Below, piece after piece: positions 1 to 8,900 of a DNA stretch of 64,000 bases; position 1 is the stretch's first letter, and every line of letters begins with the position of its first letter. The notes below the pieces were generated by a model that saw only the letters and a list, made by a program, of their open reading frames with translations, searched no databases and was not told where the DNA came from. Origin of the DNA: SZAS-7 sp964514655 (lineage in GTDB: Bacteria; Chlamydiota; Chlamydiia; Chlamydiales; FEN-1388); NCBI GenBank assembly GCA_964514655.1, contig CAZEQY010000001.1, positions 221,146-285,145 of the forward strand, written 5' to 3'. The position numbers were made by a program, and so were the translations under genes.

Positions 1-228
1 TCGCGCATCATGCTCTATAACGCCCTCAAAAAGCATGGCTGCAAAATCGGCTACAAGCACATCTTAGACACAAAAGGGCTCTTTTGCCTGCTAGACATAT
101 CTCCAGAAGGAGTAAATCGCCTTGCAAATGAATTTGGCATCTATATAGCCCTAGATGGCAGAATTTCTCTTGCCGCAGTAACAAAAGAAAACGTTGAAGC
201 TATTGCTATGGGCATTTCAGCACTATGA
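1..228 (+). CDS. aromatic/aspartate aminotransferase, C-terminal fragment
   Basis: The reading frame is open from base 1, so this is the last 75 codons of a gene that starts outside the window. The residues fit the C-terminal small domain of class I PLP-dependent aminotransferases of the AspC/TyrB group, with GLFCLLDIS, FGIYIALDGRISLAAV and a final NVEAIAMGI segment. The catalytic lysine and PLP site lie upstream and cannot be checked. In Chlamydia, as I recall, an aromatic aminotransferase gene also lies next to an MreC-like gene. The stop overlaps the mreC start (ATGA), which implies co-transcription and translational coupling. Confidence 0.8.
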   Translation, partial: SRIMLYNALKKHGCKIGYKHILDTKGLFCLLDISPEGVNRLANEFGIYIALDGRISLAAVTKENVEAIAMGISAL

Positions 229-1250
229 AGAGAAAAACCTATCCGGTCATATTTATCCCGCTTATCTTAGCTCTTGGCTGCATGTCTCTTCCATCTGCTT
301 TTAACCTCAAGCTACAAAATGCTCTTGCAGAGAAGACCCTTTTTCTTACGCGCGCCTTTAAAAAAAAGAAAGCCCCGAGCGCATCAGAGCACGTGCAAGA
401 ATGGCTTGATTATAGGCACGAAAAGCATCTATCTGCAGCTTTTACAGCATCCTCTCTTTCTCCATTTACGATACACCAAGATGCTCCCAAAAAGGACTAT
501 GTCATTGCCCAAGTGCTCTATCGCAATACAAGTCGCTGGAATAACTCGCTATGGATAAATATGGGCTCAAGTGATAGCCCCCACATCAAAAAAAATAGCC
601 CCGTACTTTCTGGAGATTCCGTAATCGGTGTTATCGACTATGTAGGCAAAAACTCAAGTTGCGTGCAGCTGATAACAGATGCCCGCCTTTCATGCAGCGC
701 CCGCGTTGTAAGGGGCGTTCATGATCGCACGCTAGCACATGCCCTACAAGTGCTTCAAAAAGCTGTAGAAGACGAAAAGCTTACCTTTCGTACTGATGAT
801 GAAAAAAAGGCCTTTTTGTGGATTATAGAAGATGTCCAGCAGCTAAAAATGCTGCCAAAAGAGCCTGAATTTCTTGCAAAAGGTGTTCTTCAGGGAACGC
901 ACGACTCACTCCTTCTAAAAGGAACGGGATTTAACTACGATTTTAGCGATGAATACGGCCCCGGACGCGATCTTAGAACAGGAGCAATACTACAGGTTGG
1001 AGATCTTTTAGTTACTACAGGTATGGACGGAATATTTCCGGAAGGATTAAAGGTCGCAAGCGTTCAATCAATTATGCCCCTTACAGAAGGGGCATTTGCG
1101 TATGAACTATTGGCTACTTTGACGGCAGGTGACCTTGCCACACTTGACTTTGTCACCATCTTGCCGCCACAGAACTTTGATGCCAATGCGTTACCTACAC
1201 AGGTCGATCTCATTCTCGACCAGCTTAAGGAACAGGCACCGAAAGCGTAA
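225..1250 (+). CDS. mreC: rod shape-determining protein MreC
   Basis: The protein is a 341-aa MreC-like factor. It has a short N-terminal hydrophobic segment (about residues 7–25), then a linker and the periplasmic double beta-barrel domain. The diagnostic stretches are SPVLSGDSVIGVIDYV and, near the C-terminus, GDLLVTTGMDGIFPEGLKV, which is the classic MreC motif. MreC links cytoplasmic MreB filaments to peptidoglycan synthesis enzymes; in Chlamydiae the MreB system substitutes for FtsZ in division. The start is the ATG overlapping the upstream stop. The last 26 bases overlap the convergent propeller gene. Confidence 0.8.
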   Translation: MKRKTYPVIFIPLILALGCMSLPSAFNLKLQNALAEKTLFLTRAFKKKKAPSASEHVQEWLDYRHEKHLSAAFTASSLSPFTIHQDAPKKDYVIAQVLYRNTSRWNNSLWINMGSSDSPHIKKNSPVLSGDSVIGVIDYVGKNSSCVQLITDARLSCSARVVRGVHDRTLAHALQVLQKAVEDEKLTFRTDDEKKAFLWIIEDVQQLKMLPKEPEFLAKGVLQGTHDSLLLKGTGFNYDFSDEYGPGRDLRTGAILQVGDLLVTTGMDGIFPEGLKVASVQSIMPLTEGAFAYELLATLTAGDLATLDFVTILPPQNFDANALPTQVDLILDQLKEQAPKA

Positions 1251-2697
1251 CTATACCGTTGACCGGAAAGAGGTTATAAACACCTTGGCCAACAAATACT
1301 TTTCCATCAGCAACCGTAAGGGGCGCTGCATTAAAGGTCACAAACGGTGTGCCATAAAGTATGCCAAGCTGAACACCACTCTTTGCATCAAGGCTACGAA
1401 TATCCCCTTGCGCATTAGTGTGGTACACAACGCCATTTGCTTCTGTAAGAGAAGCTATTGTAGAACAAGTAGTTTCATCCTTCCACTTTACCTTTCCGGT
1501 AGATGGATCTAGCGCCTTGATCACTGTCTTTGTACCAGAAATAAGCGCATCATAGAACATCTCTTGGGCAAGTTCATTACAGTTGTCGATATTCGCTTGA
1601 ACTACTGTAGGCCCTGTAAGGCTTCCTGAAAGATCTTCATTGCATATAGCAAAGATCGTATCGCAGTTTACTGCAGCGCTTGGATTTCCAACGCGGGAAC
1701 CTGTTTTAGAAATTACTGTCTTCCATACAGACTTTCCTGAGCTTCGCTCAAAGGTTCTATAGACGCCATCTTTTCCACATACGCCTACTAGATCTTTTGA
1801 TGCGTGGCTAGCACTTGCGTGCATCGAGCGGTGAGCTGAAAAGAGGTTAGGGCTTGCTCCCACATCCTTATCTTGGCCTGTTGGGTTTACAAAGCCAAAT
1901 ACATCATTTTTAACAAACTGGCGAGCCCACTTGATTTTGCCAGTTTTATAGTGAATAGCAAGAAGAGAGTCGCTTAGTTTTGCAGCAGGAAACGATACTG
2001 TGTTGCTTGTTCCAACAAAAAGGAGCTTTCGTTTTTTATCGATAGCAGGTGTTGACCAAAAACCCACTCCATAACCTTCTGCAGGAGTGCTTGGCACCAA
2101 TGTCCACGCCTGAACGCCGGTATCTGCATAAAAGGCATTAAGGCTACCGCGAACGTTTACTCCAAGAACGCTAGCTTCAGCATAATCGTCGCAAGAAACG
2201 CCGATGATTACTAAGTTATCAACAATTACAGGTGAATCATGCACTGTAGCATAGCCCGTACTTTGAGCAACAGAATCAATAACAGAAGTCCAAAAAGCAG
2301 TATTAAAGTTTGACTTATCCAGCGCATGCAAAACAAGATCAATCGTTGCAACATACACTGTGGTACTTGTTACAAGTGGTGAAGATTCAATTGGCGCCCC
2401 AAGATTTACTTGCTGAAGGATAGCTCCAGTTGTAGCATCTGCCGCATACAGATTACCCCCGATATCGCCGTAGTAGACGATACCATTTTCATACGTAGGA
2501 GATGACTGTACAGAATTACCAGAATTGCCCCATAGCGTCGCTAAATATGCCACATTATCCGTATTTATAACCTCTTCACAGGGGTTAGTACGTGTGTTTT
2601 TGTGGTCGTGATTAAGCGTGCGCCAGTTGCAGTCTGCTGACAACGACACTATGCCTAAGATCGCAACTAGTGCGAGTGATTTTTTAAAAGTACTCAT
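1225..2697 (-). CDS. exported PQQ-type beta-propeller protein
   Basis: The 490-aa protein begins with a Sec-type signal peptide (about residues 1–21). It then shows repeated blades of the PQQ/quinoprotein dehydrogenase type, such as GIVYYGDIGGNLYAADATTG, KTGKIKWARQ and STGKVKWKDE. The sequence resembles polyvinyl-alcohol-dehydrogenase-like propellers. The substrate is unknown, and such folds also serve as non-enzymatic scaffolds. It lies 27 bp downstream of the pseudo-hydrolase gene on the same strand, so the two probably form one operon. Its C-terminus (LSVPVP) closely matches that of its neighbour (CSVSVP). A purine-rich ribosome binding site (AGAAGGT) precedes the ATG. Confidence 0.72.
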   Translation of the reverse strand: MSTFKKSLALVAILGIVSLSADCNWRTLNHDHKNTRTNPCEEVINTDNVAYLATLWGNSGNSVQSSPTYENGIVYYGDIGGNLYAADATTGAILQQVNLGAPIESSPLVTSTTVYVATIDLVLHALDKSNFNTAFWTSVIDSVAQSTGYATVHDSPVIVDNLVIIGVSCDDYAEASVLGVNVRGSLNAFYADTGVQAWTLVPSTPAEGYGVGFWSTPAIDKKRKLLFVGTSNTVSFPAAKLSDSLLAIHYKTGKIKWARQFVKNDVFGFVNPTGQDKDVGASPNLFSAHRSMHASASHASKDLVGVCGKDGVYRTFERSSGKSVWKTVISKTGSRVGNPSAAVNCDTIFAICNEDLSGSLTGPTVVQANIDNCNELAQEMFYDALISGTKTVIKALDPSTGKVKWKDETTCSTIASLTEANGVVYHTNAQGDIRSLDAKSGVQLGILYGTPFVTFNAAPLTVADGKVFVGQGVYNLFPVNGIVTLSVPVP

Positions 2698-2724
2698 TTG
2701 TTTTACCTTCTCTAAGTGAATGGT

Positions 2725-4035
2725 TTATGGTACAGATACAGAACATGGTATAAATGGCTCCGGCTTTACAAGCGGACACACACAGCATCCTCTATCTGGA
2801 ACATCAATAAAGCAAGGAAATTCTTTAGCCGTTATAAATCTTTGAAGCACGTTGTTAAATTGCTTATAAGCAGTAATCTCAAGTTCATTGCCTTTGCCAT
2901 TGAACTTAGCAAGTTTTGAGTGCTTGATATGATGGTTAAGGAAAATTCCAGCGCCATTTGGAATCTGCTCATCGATTGTACCGATGCAGATAAGTGTCTT
3001 TGCACGAATTAGAGGAAGCAGTGGGCGTAAGTCCTGTGTCAAGGCATTAAAGATAATATTTTGAAACACGCCATTAAACACAAGCTGAGTAGCAGCTTGC
3101 GCACCTTGATCTTCTGCATTGCCTAAGTCTTTTTGGCATGGCTCATTAAATACTGTCAATGGAAGATTCCACCTAAAGTAGTTGTATGCTGTTTGATTGA
3201 TACATTCATCGAATAAATCGCCTACAGAAGTTGCAAAGCAGTATTCATCTTCACAACCCATTAGATCAAATTGACTAATCAAGCTGCTGTATGTGAACGC
3301 AGGATAGGGCCAGCAGATAGGCTGACAGTTAGCAATATCGCAGCACGCACCTGATGTGTTGCAAGGAATTGAAGGATCGCAAGTTGGATCAACTGCACAG
3401 TCACTTACAACATATAGTCCTGGGCTGCTATTAATAAGCACAAGCTTTGACACCTGAGATGGATATGTAGTTGCATATACGATACCGATAGAGCCACCTA
3501 CAGCATTACCAACAAGGACGATGTTTTTTGTTACGTTAAGAGCAGGATCCTGGAGCATAGCGAAAATGTCGTTAGCAAATAGCTGGTGAGTGTAGTGGAT
3601 TGAGTTTGGATCAGTAGCTTCCGATCTTCCTGTACCGCGTAGGTCGATTGCAATTGTGCGGTAGCATTTAGAAAATTCTTCTTGCTGGCAGCGCCATGCA
3701 TCGCTAGTACCTTCTAGAGGGGGAATAAATACGATTGTGGGGCTGTGTTCATCACCTTCTCCCTGGAGTCTATAGTAGAGGTTAGCTCCCGGCACGAATT
3801 CTGTTGATGCTGAGCATGTATTTGGGTCGAAAAGTGACTCATATCTATCAGGGACAAAAATGCATCCTTCTTGCACAAAAGCATTTGAGCTACACACCTT
3901 GCAGCATTGTGAAGAATGTTCGCCACACTCTATAGTACACTTGCACTCATGTTTGGAACTGGCAGCTAAGCTCGTGGAAAATGAAACAGCAAAGAGTAGA
4001 GCAAGACCAGCAGCAAAACTTTTCAGGCAATCCAT
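2725..4035 (-). CDS. exported alpha/beta-hydrolase-fold protein lacking catalytic Ser and His
   Basis: The 436-aa protein has a signal peptide (about 1–25) and a Cys-rich N-terminal segment (about 29–58). It then carries an alpha/beta hydrolase domain, with IAIDLRGTGRSEA for strand 4 and its loop. The nucleophile elbow is VGNAVGGS, so the usual serine is Ala178. The acid is conserved (IGTIDEQIP, Asp355). The usual His in the GxGHxLxxE motif is Asn383 (GKGNELEIT). Two triad residues are therefore missing and it is probably a pseudoenzyme. A Cys-rich C-terminus ends in CSVSVP, like the downstream propeller protein. AGGAG lies before the ATG. Confidence 0.8.
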   Translation of the reverse strand: MDCLKSFAAGLALLFAVSFSTSLAASSKHECKCTIECGEHSSQCCKVCSSNAFVQEGCIFVPDRYESLFDPNTCSASTEFVPGANLYYRLQGEGDEHSPTIVFIPPLEGTSDAWRCQQEEFSKCYRTIAIDLRGTGRSEATDPNSIHYTHQLFANDIFAMLQDPALNVTKNIVLVGNAVGGSIGIVYATTYPSQVSKLVLINSSPGLYVVSDCAVDPTCDPSIPCNTSGACCDIANCQPICWPYPAFTYSSLISQFDLMGCEDEYCFATSVGDLFDECINQTAYNYFRWNLPLTVFNEPCQKDLGNAEDQGAQAATQLVFNGVFQNIIFNALTQDLRPLLPLIRAKTLICIGTIDEQIPNGAGIFLNHHIKHSKLAKFNGKGNELEITAYKQFNNVLQRFITAKEFPCFIDVPDRGCCVCPLVKPEPFIPCSVSVP

Positions 4036-4083
4036 ACGTTCTCCTAAATTTTTGATGTAAACTCGAACGTAATCTAGAGTTTT

Positions 4084-5154
4084 TTATTTGTCAATAGCCT
4101 TAATTAAAATTTTGGATTTGGGATAGCAAGATGTGAGGTTGCAATGGCCATCTTTTGTCACAAGCACCATATCTTCTAATCGGACGCCGCCAACTTCGGG
4201 AAGGTAAATGCCAGGCTCAACAGTCACGCACATGCCGGCTTCAAGAATGCATGCATCTTTAGCGGCACTTAAGTAGGGATATTCGTGAGTTTCTAGACCA
4301 ATTCCATGACCAAGCCCATGCAGGTAGTTACTGCCATATCCTGCTTTTTGAATTATTTTTTTGGAAAGATTGTAAACCTCGTGTGTCGTTACACCCGGTT
4401 TAATAGCACGCACACATTTTGTCTGAGCTTCAAGAACGATGTCGTATATTTGCTCCACCTTTGGTTGAGGCTTCCCATAAAAAAAGACGCGCGTCATATC
4501 TGAAGCATAGCCATCAACGACAACTCCAATATCTACTAAAACAGTGTCTCGAGGCTGGAGTTTTGTTCCGGCAGCCCTGTAGTGCGGCATGGAGGAATTT
4601 TTTCCAAAGGCAATGATAGATTCAAAAGAGAGTGCTTCCCCACCATTTGCAAGCCAAAAAAGCTGAAGCTCCTTTGCTACAGCTTCTTCTGTAACTCCCG
4701 TTCGGAGCATGCTTTTTACAAAATCAAAGCCGTCGCAGCATAGAGTTACAGCCTTTTGCATTTTTTTGACTTCTGCAGGCTCCTTAATCGCACGAATTTT
4801 TTGCATAGGAAACTCTAATGGCACAAGCGATCCAGAAAACTCGCTCACATAGCGTACATATGCCCCATAGGTAAGAGTGTCCTGGCTAAAGCCTATTTTT
4901 TTGCTTTTTGCCAAAAAGGCTGAAAGCGCCTGGGAAGATGCTTGGAGCACTGTAAGAGGTGCCTCATTTGAACATCGCTCAAAATAGCGGCTATCAACGA
5001 TAAGCACGGCCTTATTTTTGGTAATAGCAATAGTGCCAACGCTGAGGTGCATTCCTGATAGGTAATAAAGATCGATTGGATCTGTAACCACAAGTGCATC
5101 TACACCCCATTCAGAAAGCGCTTTTTGCACTCTTTTAATACGTTTTAGGCTCAT
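4084..5154 (-). CDS. pepP: Xaa-Pro aminopeptidase (M24 family)
   Basis: The 356-aa protein has a creatinase-like N-terminal domain (about 1–125) and an M24 'pita-bread' catalytic domain. The five metal ligands are visible: the two Asp in VLVDIGVVVDGYASDMTRVF, His in HGLGHGIGLETHE, Glu in TVEPGIYLP and the last Glu in GGVRLEDMVLV. It removes N-terminal residues before proline in the cytoplasm. The start codon overlaps the mutL stop (ATGA), so it is the second gene of a mutL–pepP operon. I recall the same adjacency in Chlamydia trachomatis. Confidence 0.9.
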   Translation of the reverse strand: MSLKRIKRVQKALSEWGVDALVVTDPIDLYYLSGMHLSVGTIAITKNKAVLIVDSRYFERCSNEAPLTVLQASSQALSAFLAKSKKIGFSQDTLTYGAYVRYVSEFSGSLVPLEFPMQKIRAIKEPAEVKKMQKAVTLCCDGFDFVKSMLRTGVTEEAVAKELQLFWLANGGEALSFESIIAFGKNSSMPHYRAAGTKLQPRDTVLVDIGVVVDGYASDMTRVFFYGKPQPKVEQIYDIVLEAQTKCVRAIKPGVTTHEVYNLSKKIIQKAGYGSNYLHGLGHGIGLETHEYPYLSAAKDACILEAGMCVTVEPGIYLPEVGGVRLEDMVLVTKDGHCNLTSCYPKSKILIKAIDK

Positions 5155-6818
5155 GTAAACTTCTTCCCAAGTTCTTGTTTCGTAAGCTTTGCAACTATTT
5201 TGTTGCCATTAGGGCAATAAAATGGATTAGAACACTCTAAAAGTTTTTGCACAATATGTACTGCCTGCTCTTTCGAAATCGCCTTATGGGCTTGTACCTT
5301 TGCAATCTTAAGAGAAATCGCCTCATTTTCATCATCAAGAAGGCTTCTGACAAGATCAGACACCTCGGTCTCATCTAGATAGCTGGGAATGGCTTCGACC
5401 AAAAAGGAGTTTTTTCCAAAGTCGTTGACGATGATACCTATTTTATGTAGCTCCGCAATATGTGCGCGAAGTGTCGTTGCCTCATGGCTTGTAAGCTCAA
5501 TAAAAACAGGCACAAGAAGCTGCTGAATAGACCTTGATTTTTCTGTAGTAGCTCCATCAAAAGCAAGTCGCTGAATAGCGCGTTTTAAGGATACTAGGTA
5601 GAGCCCCTCAAAAAGAAGATCATCCGGCAGGACAAAGTGAGAGGGCCACTCAATATCTACAATGAGAATCCCATCACAAATTGCATGCGCGCAAAATGCA
5701 GCGCGAGCCTCTGGTATAAACTCCTGAACTGGCTTTACATGCTCGCTAACAAACATTTGAGGAGTGGCTGACACAGGCCTGCTGTAAAGCGGATTTACAG
5801 CAATTGAAGGAAGAGAAATCTGGCTAAATACACTTGCAGACACAGCCTTAATCAGAACATCTTTAAGCTCATCTTCAATAGAAAAACGCACTTCCTTTTT
5901 TTGAGGATGGACGTTTACATCAACAGCATCTTTTGCAATGTCTACAAATAAGACAAAAGCAGGATGCCTTGCAGGATCAAGGCTTGAGCCATATGCTTCT
6001 TTTACGGCACTAGAAAGCCGAAGCGACTGCACAGGACGATTATTAACAAAAAGATACTGATGCGAACGCGTAGGGCGGGAGTAAGTTGGCTTTGCAACAA
6101 AACCATGAATGCGAATATTACCCTTTTGATAGTTTACAGCCACAAGCTCCTTAAAAAACTCATCGCCTAAAGCTTCTTTAATGCGCGCCTCAAGTGTAGT
6201 AGCCTGCCATGAAAACTCGCGCGCATGGTTTAAAACCAGCTCAAACGCAACCTGAGGGTGACTAAGAGCAAGCTGCAAAAGCACTTTAATAATGTCACTT
6301 GCATCTTTTGCAGGGGATTTTAAGAACTTTTTTCTTGCCGGAACGTTAAAAAAAAGTGACCTAACCTCAATCGTAGTACCGGCTAAACACTGCACCTTTT
6401 CGTGAGAGCTTATTTTGCCACCAGAAACCAAGAGGGCGCTACCCTCGCATTGACTTAAAACGGGATTGTGGGGTGCAGACAGTATGCGAAATTCAGAAAC
6501 TGAAGCGACGGAAGAAAGCGCCTCGCCCCTAAAACCCATCGTCTCTAGGTTGAAAAGATCATCTAGAGCGCGAATTTTTGATGTAGCATGTCGCTCGATG
6601 CACAACAAAACATCATCATGGCTCATGCCTAAGCCATTATCCTGCACACGAATTAGCTGCCTGCCGGAATTTACCGCCTCAACAACAATTGAAGTCGCCT
6701 TAGCATCAAGCGCATTGTCCACCAATTCCTTAACAACAGACGCGGGGCCCTCAATTACTTCCCCCGCCGCTATCTGATTGATGGTTTTTTCATCCAAAAT
6801 GCGGATCACCGAAGCCAT
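5151..6818 (-). CDS. mutL: DNA mismatch repair protein MutL
   Basis: The protein is 555 aa from the ATG at 6818, which has a strong AAGGTGG ribosome binding site; the frame extends upstream but without homology. The GHKL ATPase motifs are intact: VVKELVDNALDA (catalytic Glu31, Asn35), DNGLGM and TMGFRGEALSSVASV. The transducer domain follows, with DVNVHPQKKEVRF. The C-terminal dimerisation domain is present but its endonuclease motifs are degenerate: no DQHA(x)2E(x)4E, QAHKAI instead of ACHKAI, CPNGNK instead of CPHGRP. It should couple MutS recognition to downstream repair but is unlikely to nick DNA itself. Confidence 0.93.
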   Translation of the reverse strand: MASVIRILDEKTINQIAAGEVIEGPASVVKELVDNALDAKATSIVVEAVNSGRQLIRVQDNGLGMSHDDVLLCIERHATSKIRALDDLFNLETMGFRGEALSSVASVSEFRILSAPHNPVLSQCEGSALLVSGGKISSHEKVQCLAGTTIEVRSLFFNVPARKKFLKSPAKDASDIIKVLLQLALSHPQVAFELVLNHAREFSWQATTLEARIKEALGDEFFKELVAVNYQKGNIRIHGFVAKPTYSRPTRSHQYLFVNNRPVQSLRLSSAVKEAYGSSLDPARHPAFVLFVDIAKDAVDVNVHPQKKEVRFSIEDELKDVLIKAVSASVFSQISLPSIAVNPLYSRPVSATPQMFVSEHVKPVQEFIPEARAAFCAHAICDGILIVDIEWPSHFVLPDDLLFEGLYLVSLKRAIQRLAFDGATTEKSRSIQQLLVPVFIELTSHEATTLRAHIAELHKIGIIVNDFGKNSFLVEAIPSYLDETEVSDLVRSLLDDENEAISLKIAKVQAHKAISKEQAVHIVQKLLECSNPFYCPNGNKIVAKLTKQELGKKFT

Positions 6819-6912
6819 ACAAACCACCTTTTGAGATAAAATTGTACCCGTATTGACAAGAAAATTCAATCTCTAGATTGGCTTCAAATTTGTATGACTG
6901 TATGATGAAAAT

Positions 6913-8160
6913 ATGACTCACATAGAGAAACTGGCTAAAGAAATTGTTGTTACGCTAAAGGCTAAGGGGCATGTTGCCTACTTTGCGGGTGGATTTGTGC
7001 GCGATAAATTGCTTGGCATACCGTCTGCAGATATCGATATTGCAACAGATGCACTACCAGAAGAAATCGCAAGCCACTTTCCTGAGCATTTTCTTGTTGG
7101 CGCGCAGTTTGGTGTATGCGTGGTAAGGCATAAAAGCCATTCTTTTGAAGTTGCAACATTTAGGCAGGATGTTGCCTATCAAGATGGCAGAAGGCCAACT
7201 AGCGTAGTTTTGCGCAGCACTCCTGAAGAAGATGCCAAAAGGCGAGACTTTACGATTAATGGCATGTTTTATGACCCCATAGAAGATACTATCCACGACT
7301 ATGTAGGAGGCAAAAACGACTTAAAAGCCGGCGTTATACGAACAATTGGCATGGCTCAAGAGCGCTTTGAGGAAGATCGCCTGCGCATGATTCGCGCTAT
7401 ACGCTTTGCCTACCGACTTGGGTTTCATATCGAAACAAGCACCAAAAAGGCGATACAGTCTCTTTCTCACACACTATTGCCAAGCGTTTCTATGGAACGT
7501 ATCTGGCAGGAATTACAAAAAATTCGCCAGGGACCAAATTTTTCTCGGGCTATTATCGAAATGTCGGAACTGGGCATACTTGGCACGCTACTTCCACCGC
7601 TTAAATCAGCAAGTTCAGATGCCATCACAGAACGTTTAAGCGGCCTTGAACAGGTTTCTGAAAAGGTGCCCACAATACTCATTCTTGCAGAGCTATTTCA
7701 GCCAGAAGACATAGCCTTTGTGCTTGGCCTTGGAATATATCTACGAGCCTCAAAAGATGAAACCAAGTGGATTGAAACGTTAATCGAAATTAAAGGCCTT
7801 TGGCAGCAAGATCCGGACTTTAAAAAGCGCTATGAATGGTCTCAGCTTCTAGCCAATAAGCGGGCAAAAAGCTGCCTTGAAGTGATTGCAAACAAGCTCC
7901 CTACAGAGCTAAAAAGCGCTATGCTTGAAAAGGTAAGAGAGTGCGAAATTATTCTACAACCACATATAGACCGTATCCACAAAAAAAAGCCACTCTTTCA
8001 AGCGCGCGACCTTCAAGAACTTGGAATCGGCCCAGGAAAAAAAATGGGGCAACTTTTGCAACTTGCAGAACGACTTGCTATCGAGTACGACCTTAAAACT
8101 AAGGAAGAGGTGCTCTCAAAGCTTATTCAAGACCCAAGCTGGATTGATTTTTCACAATGA
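6913..8160 (+). CDS. CCA tRNA nucleotidyltransferase / poly(A) polymerase family protein
   Basis: The 415-aa class II nucleotidyltransferase has the head-domain signature AGGFVRDKLLG followed by the metal-binding DxD in SADIDIATDA. It also has the RRDFTINGMFYDP motif, and the ERFEEDRLRMIRAIRFAYRL helix that in this family recognises the incoming nucleotide. It either adds CCA to tRNA 3' ends or polyadenylates RNA; sequence alone does not decide. No HD phosphohydrolase domain follows. It is the first gene of an operon with the TrmH-like and rsgA genes (4-base ATGA overlaps). TTGACA at 6853–6858 upstream could be a −35 element. Confidence 0.85.
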   Translation: MTHIEKLAKEIVVTLKAKGHVAYFAGGFVRDKLLGIPSADIDIATDALPEEIASHFPEHFLVGAQFGVCVVRHKSHSFEVATFRQDVAYQDGRRPTSVVLRSTPEEDAKRRDFTINGMFYDPIEDTIHDYVGGKNDLKAGVIRTIGMAQERFEEDRLRMIRAIRFAYRLGFHIETSTKKAIQSLSHTLLPSVSMERIWQELQKIRQGPNFSRAIIEMSELGILGTLLPPLKSASSDAITERLSGLEQVSEKVPTILILAELFQPEDIAFVLGLGIYLRASKDETKWIETLIEIKGLWQQDPDFKKRYEWSQLLANKRAKSCLEVIANKLPTELKSAMLEKVRECEIILQPHIDRIHKKKPLFQARDLQELGIGPGKKMGQLLQLAERLAIEYDLKTKEEVLSKLIQDPSWIDFSQ

Positions 8161-8900
8161 AAGAACTTACGAGCACAAATTCACCCCTCGTCAAATACTG
8201 GGCAGCACTCATGCGAGATGCAAGCTTTAGAAAACTTGAACAAAAAGTACTTCTAGAAGGCAAAAACTGCATCCAGGATGTATGTAAAACAATAAAAGCA
8301 AATCGCCTTATTGTGATTGATACATCGCTCATTCCAGATGGAGTGGTTGCAGATGAGATCGTTCTTGTCACCGAATCAATCATGAAAAAAATCTCATCCA
8401 CAAAATCTCCGGAAGGCATTATTGCTGAGCTTGACATGCCAAAACCAAAAGACTTTAACAATGTATCCAAAATAGTTGTAGCAGACCGCATTCAAGACCC
8501 AGGCAATCTTGGAACGCTAATTCGATCAAGCCTTGCCTTTGGCTGGGATGGCCTATTTATACTAGAAGGCACTGTCGACCCTTTTAACGATAAAGCTCTT
8601 AGAGCTGCAAAGGGAGCTACATTTAGTTTACCCATTTGCTTCGGCAGCTGGCATAAACTTACAGAAATTTTAGAAAGAAATAACCTTAAGCTAGTTGCTG
8701 CAGACATCCATGGAGAAAAGCCCTCAAGCTTTAAATCGATGCGCATGGCATTAGTACTTGGCAATGAAGCAAAAGGCATATCGATTCCGCAGGGCATTTG
8801 CTATCGCTCAATCAGCCTGCCAATGACAGGCTCTATGGAATCATTAAACGTGGCTGTTGCAGGATCTATTTTACTGTACCTATTTCAGGAGAGCTCATGA
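8157..8900 (+). CDS. TrmH/SpoU-family RNA 2'-O-methyltransferase
   Basis: The 247-aa protein has the SPOUT trefoil-knot motifs: ADRIQDPGNLGTLIRSSLAFG (motif 1), VLGNEAKGIS (motif 2) and MTGSMESLNVAVAGSILLY (motif 3). The N-terminal region (about 1–95) looks like the SpoU substrate-binding domain found in rRNA 2'-O-ribose methyltransferases such as RlmB. The target (23S rRNA or tRNA) cannot be told from sequence. Its start overlaps the preceding stop and its end overlaps the rsgA start, so the three genes are translationally coupled. Confidence 0.88.
   Translation: MKELTSTNSPLVKYWAALMRDASFRKLEQKVLLEGKNCIQDVCKTIKANRLIVIDTSLIPDGVVADEIVLVTESIMKKISSTKSPEGIIAELDMPKPKDFNNVSKIVVADRIQDPGNLGTLIRSSLAFGWDGLFILEGTVDPFNDKALRAAKGATFSLPICFGSWHKLTEILERNNLKLVAADIHGEKPSSFKSMRMALVLGNEAKGISIPQGICYRSISLPMTGSMESLNVAVAGSILLYLFQESS

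Noticed and set aside
1129..1512. 127-codon plus-strand frame over the mreC end and the propeller gene
   Set aside because: It is antisense to the propeller coding region and rich in Cys, Arg and His as expected of a shadow frame.
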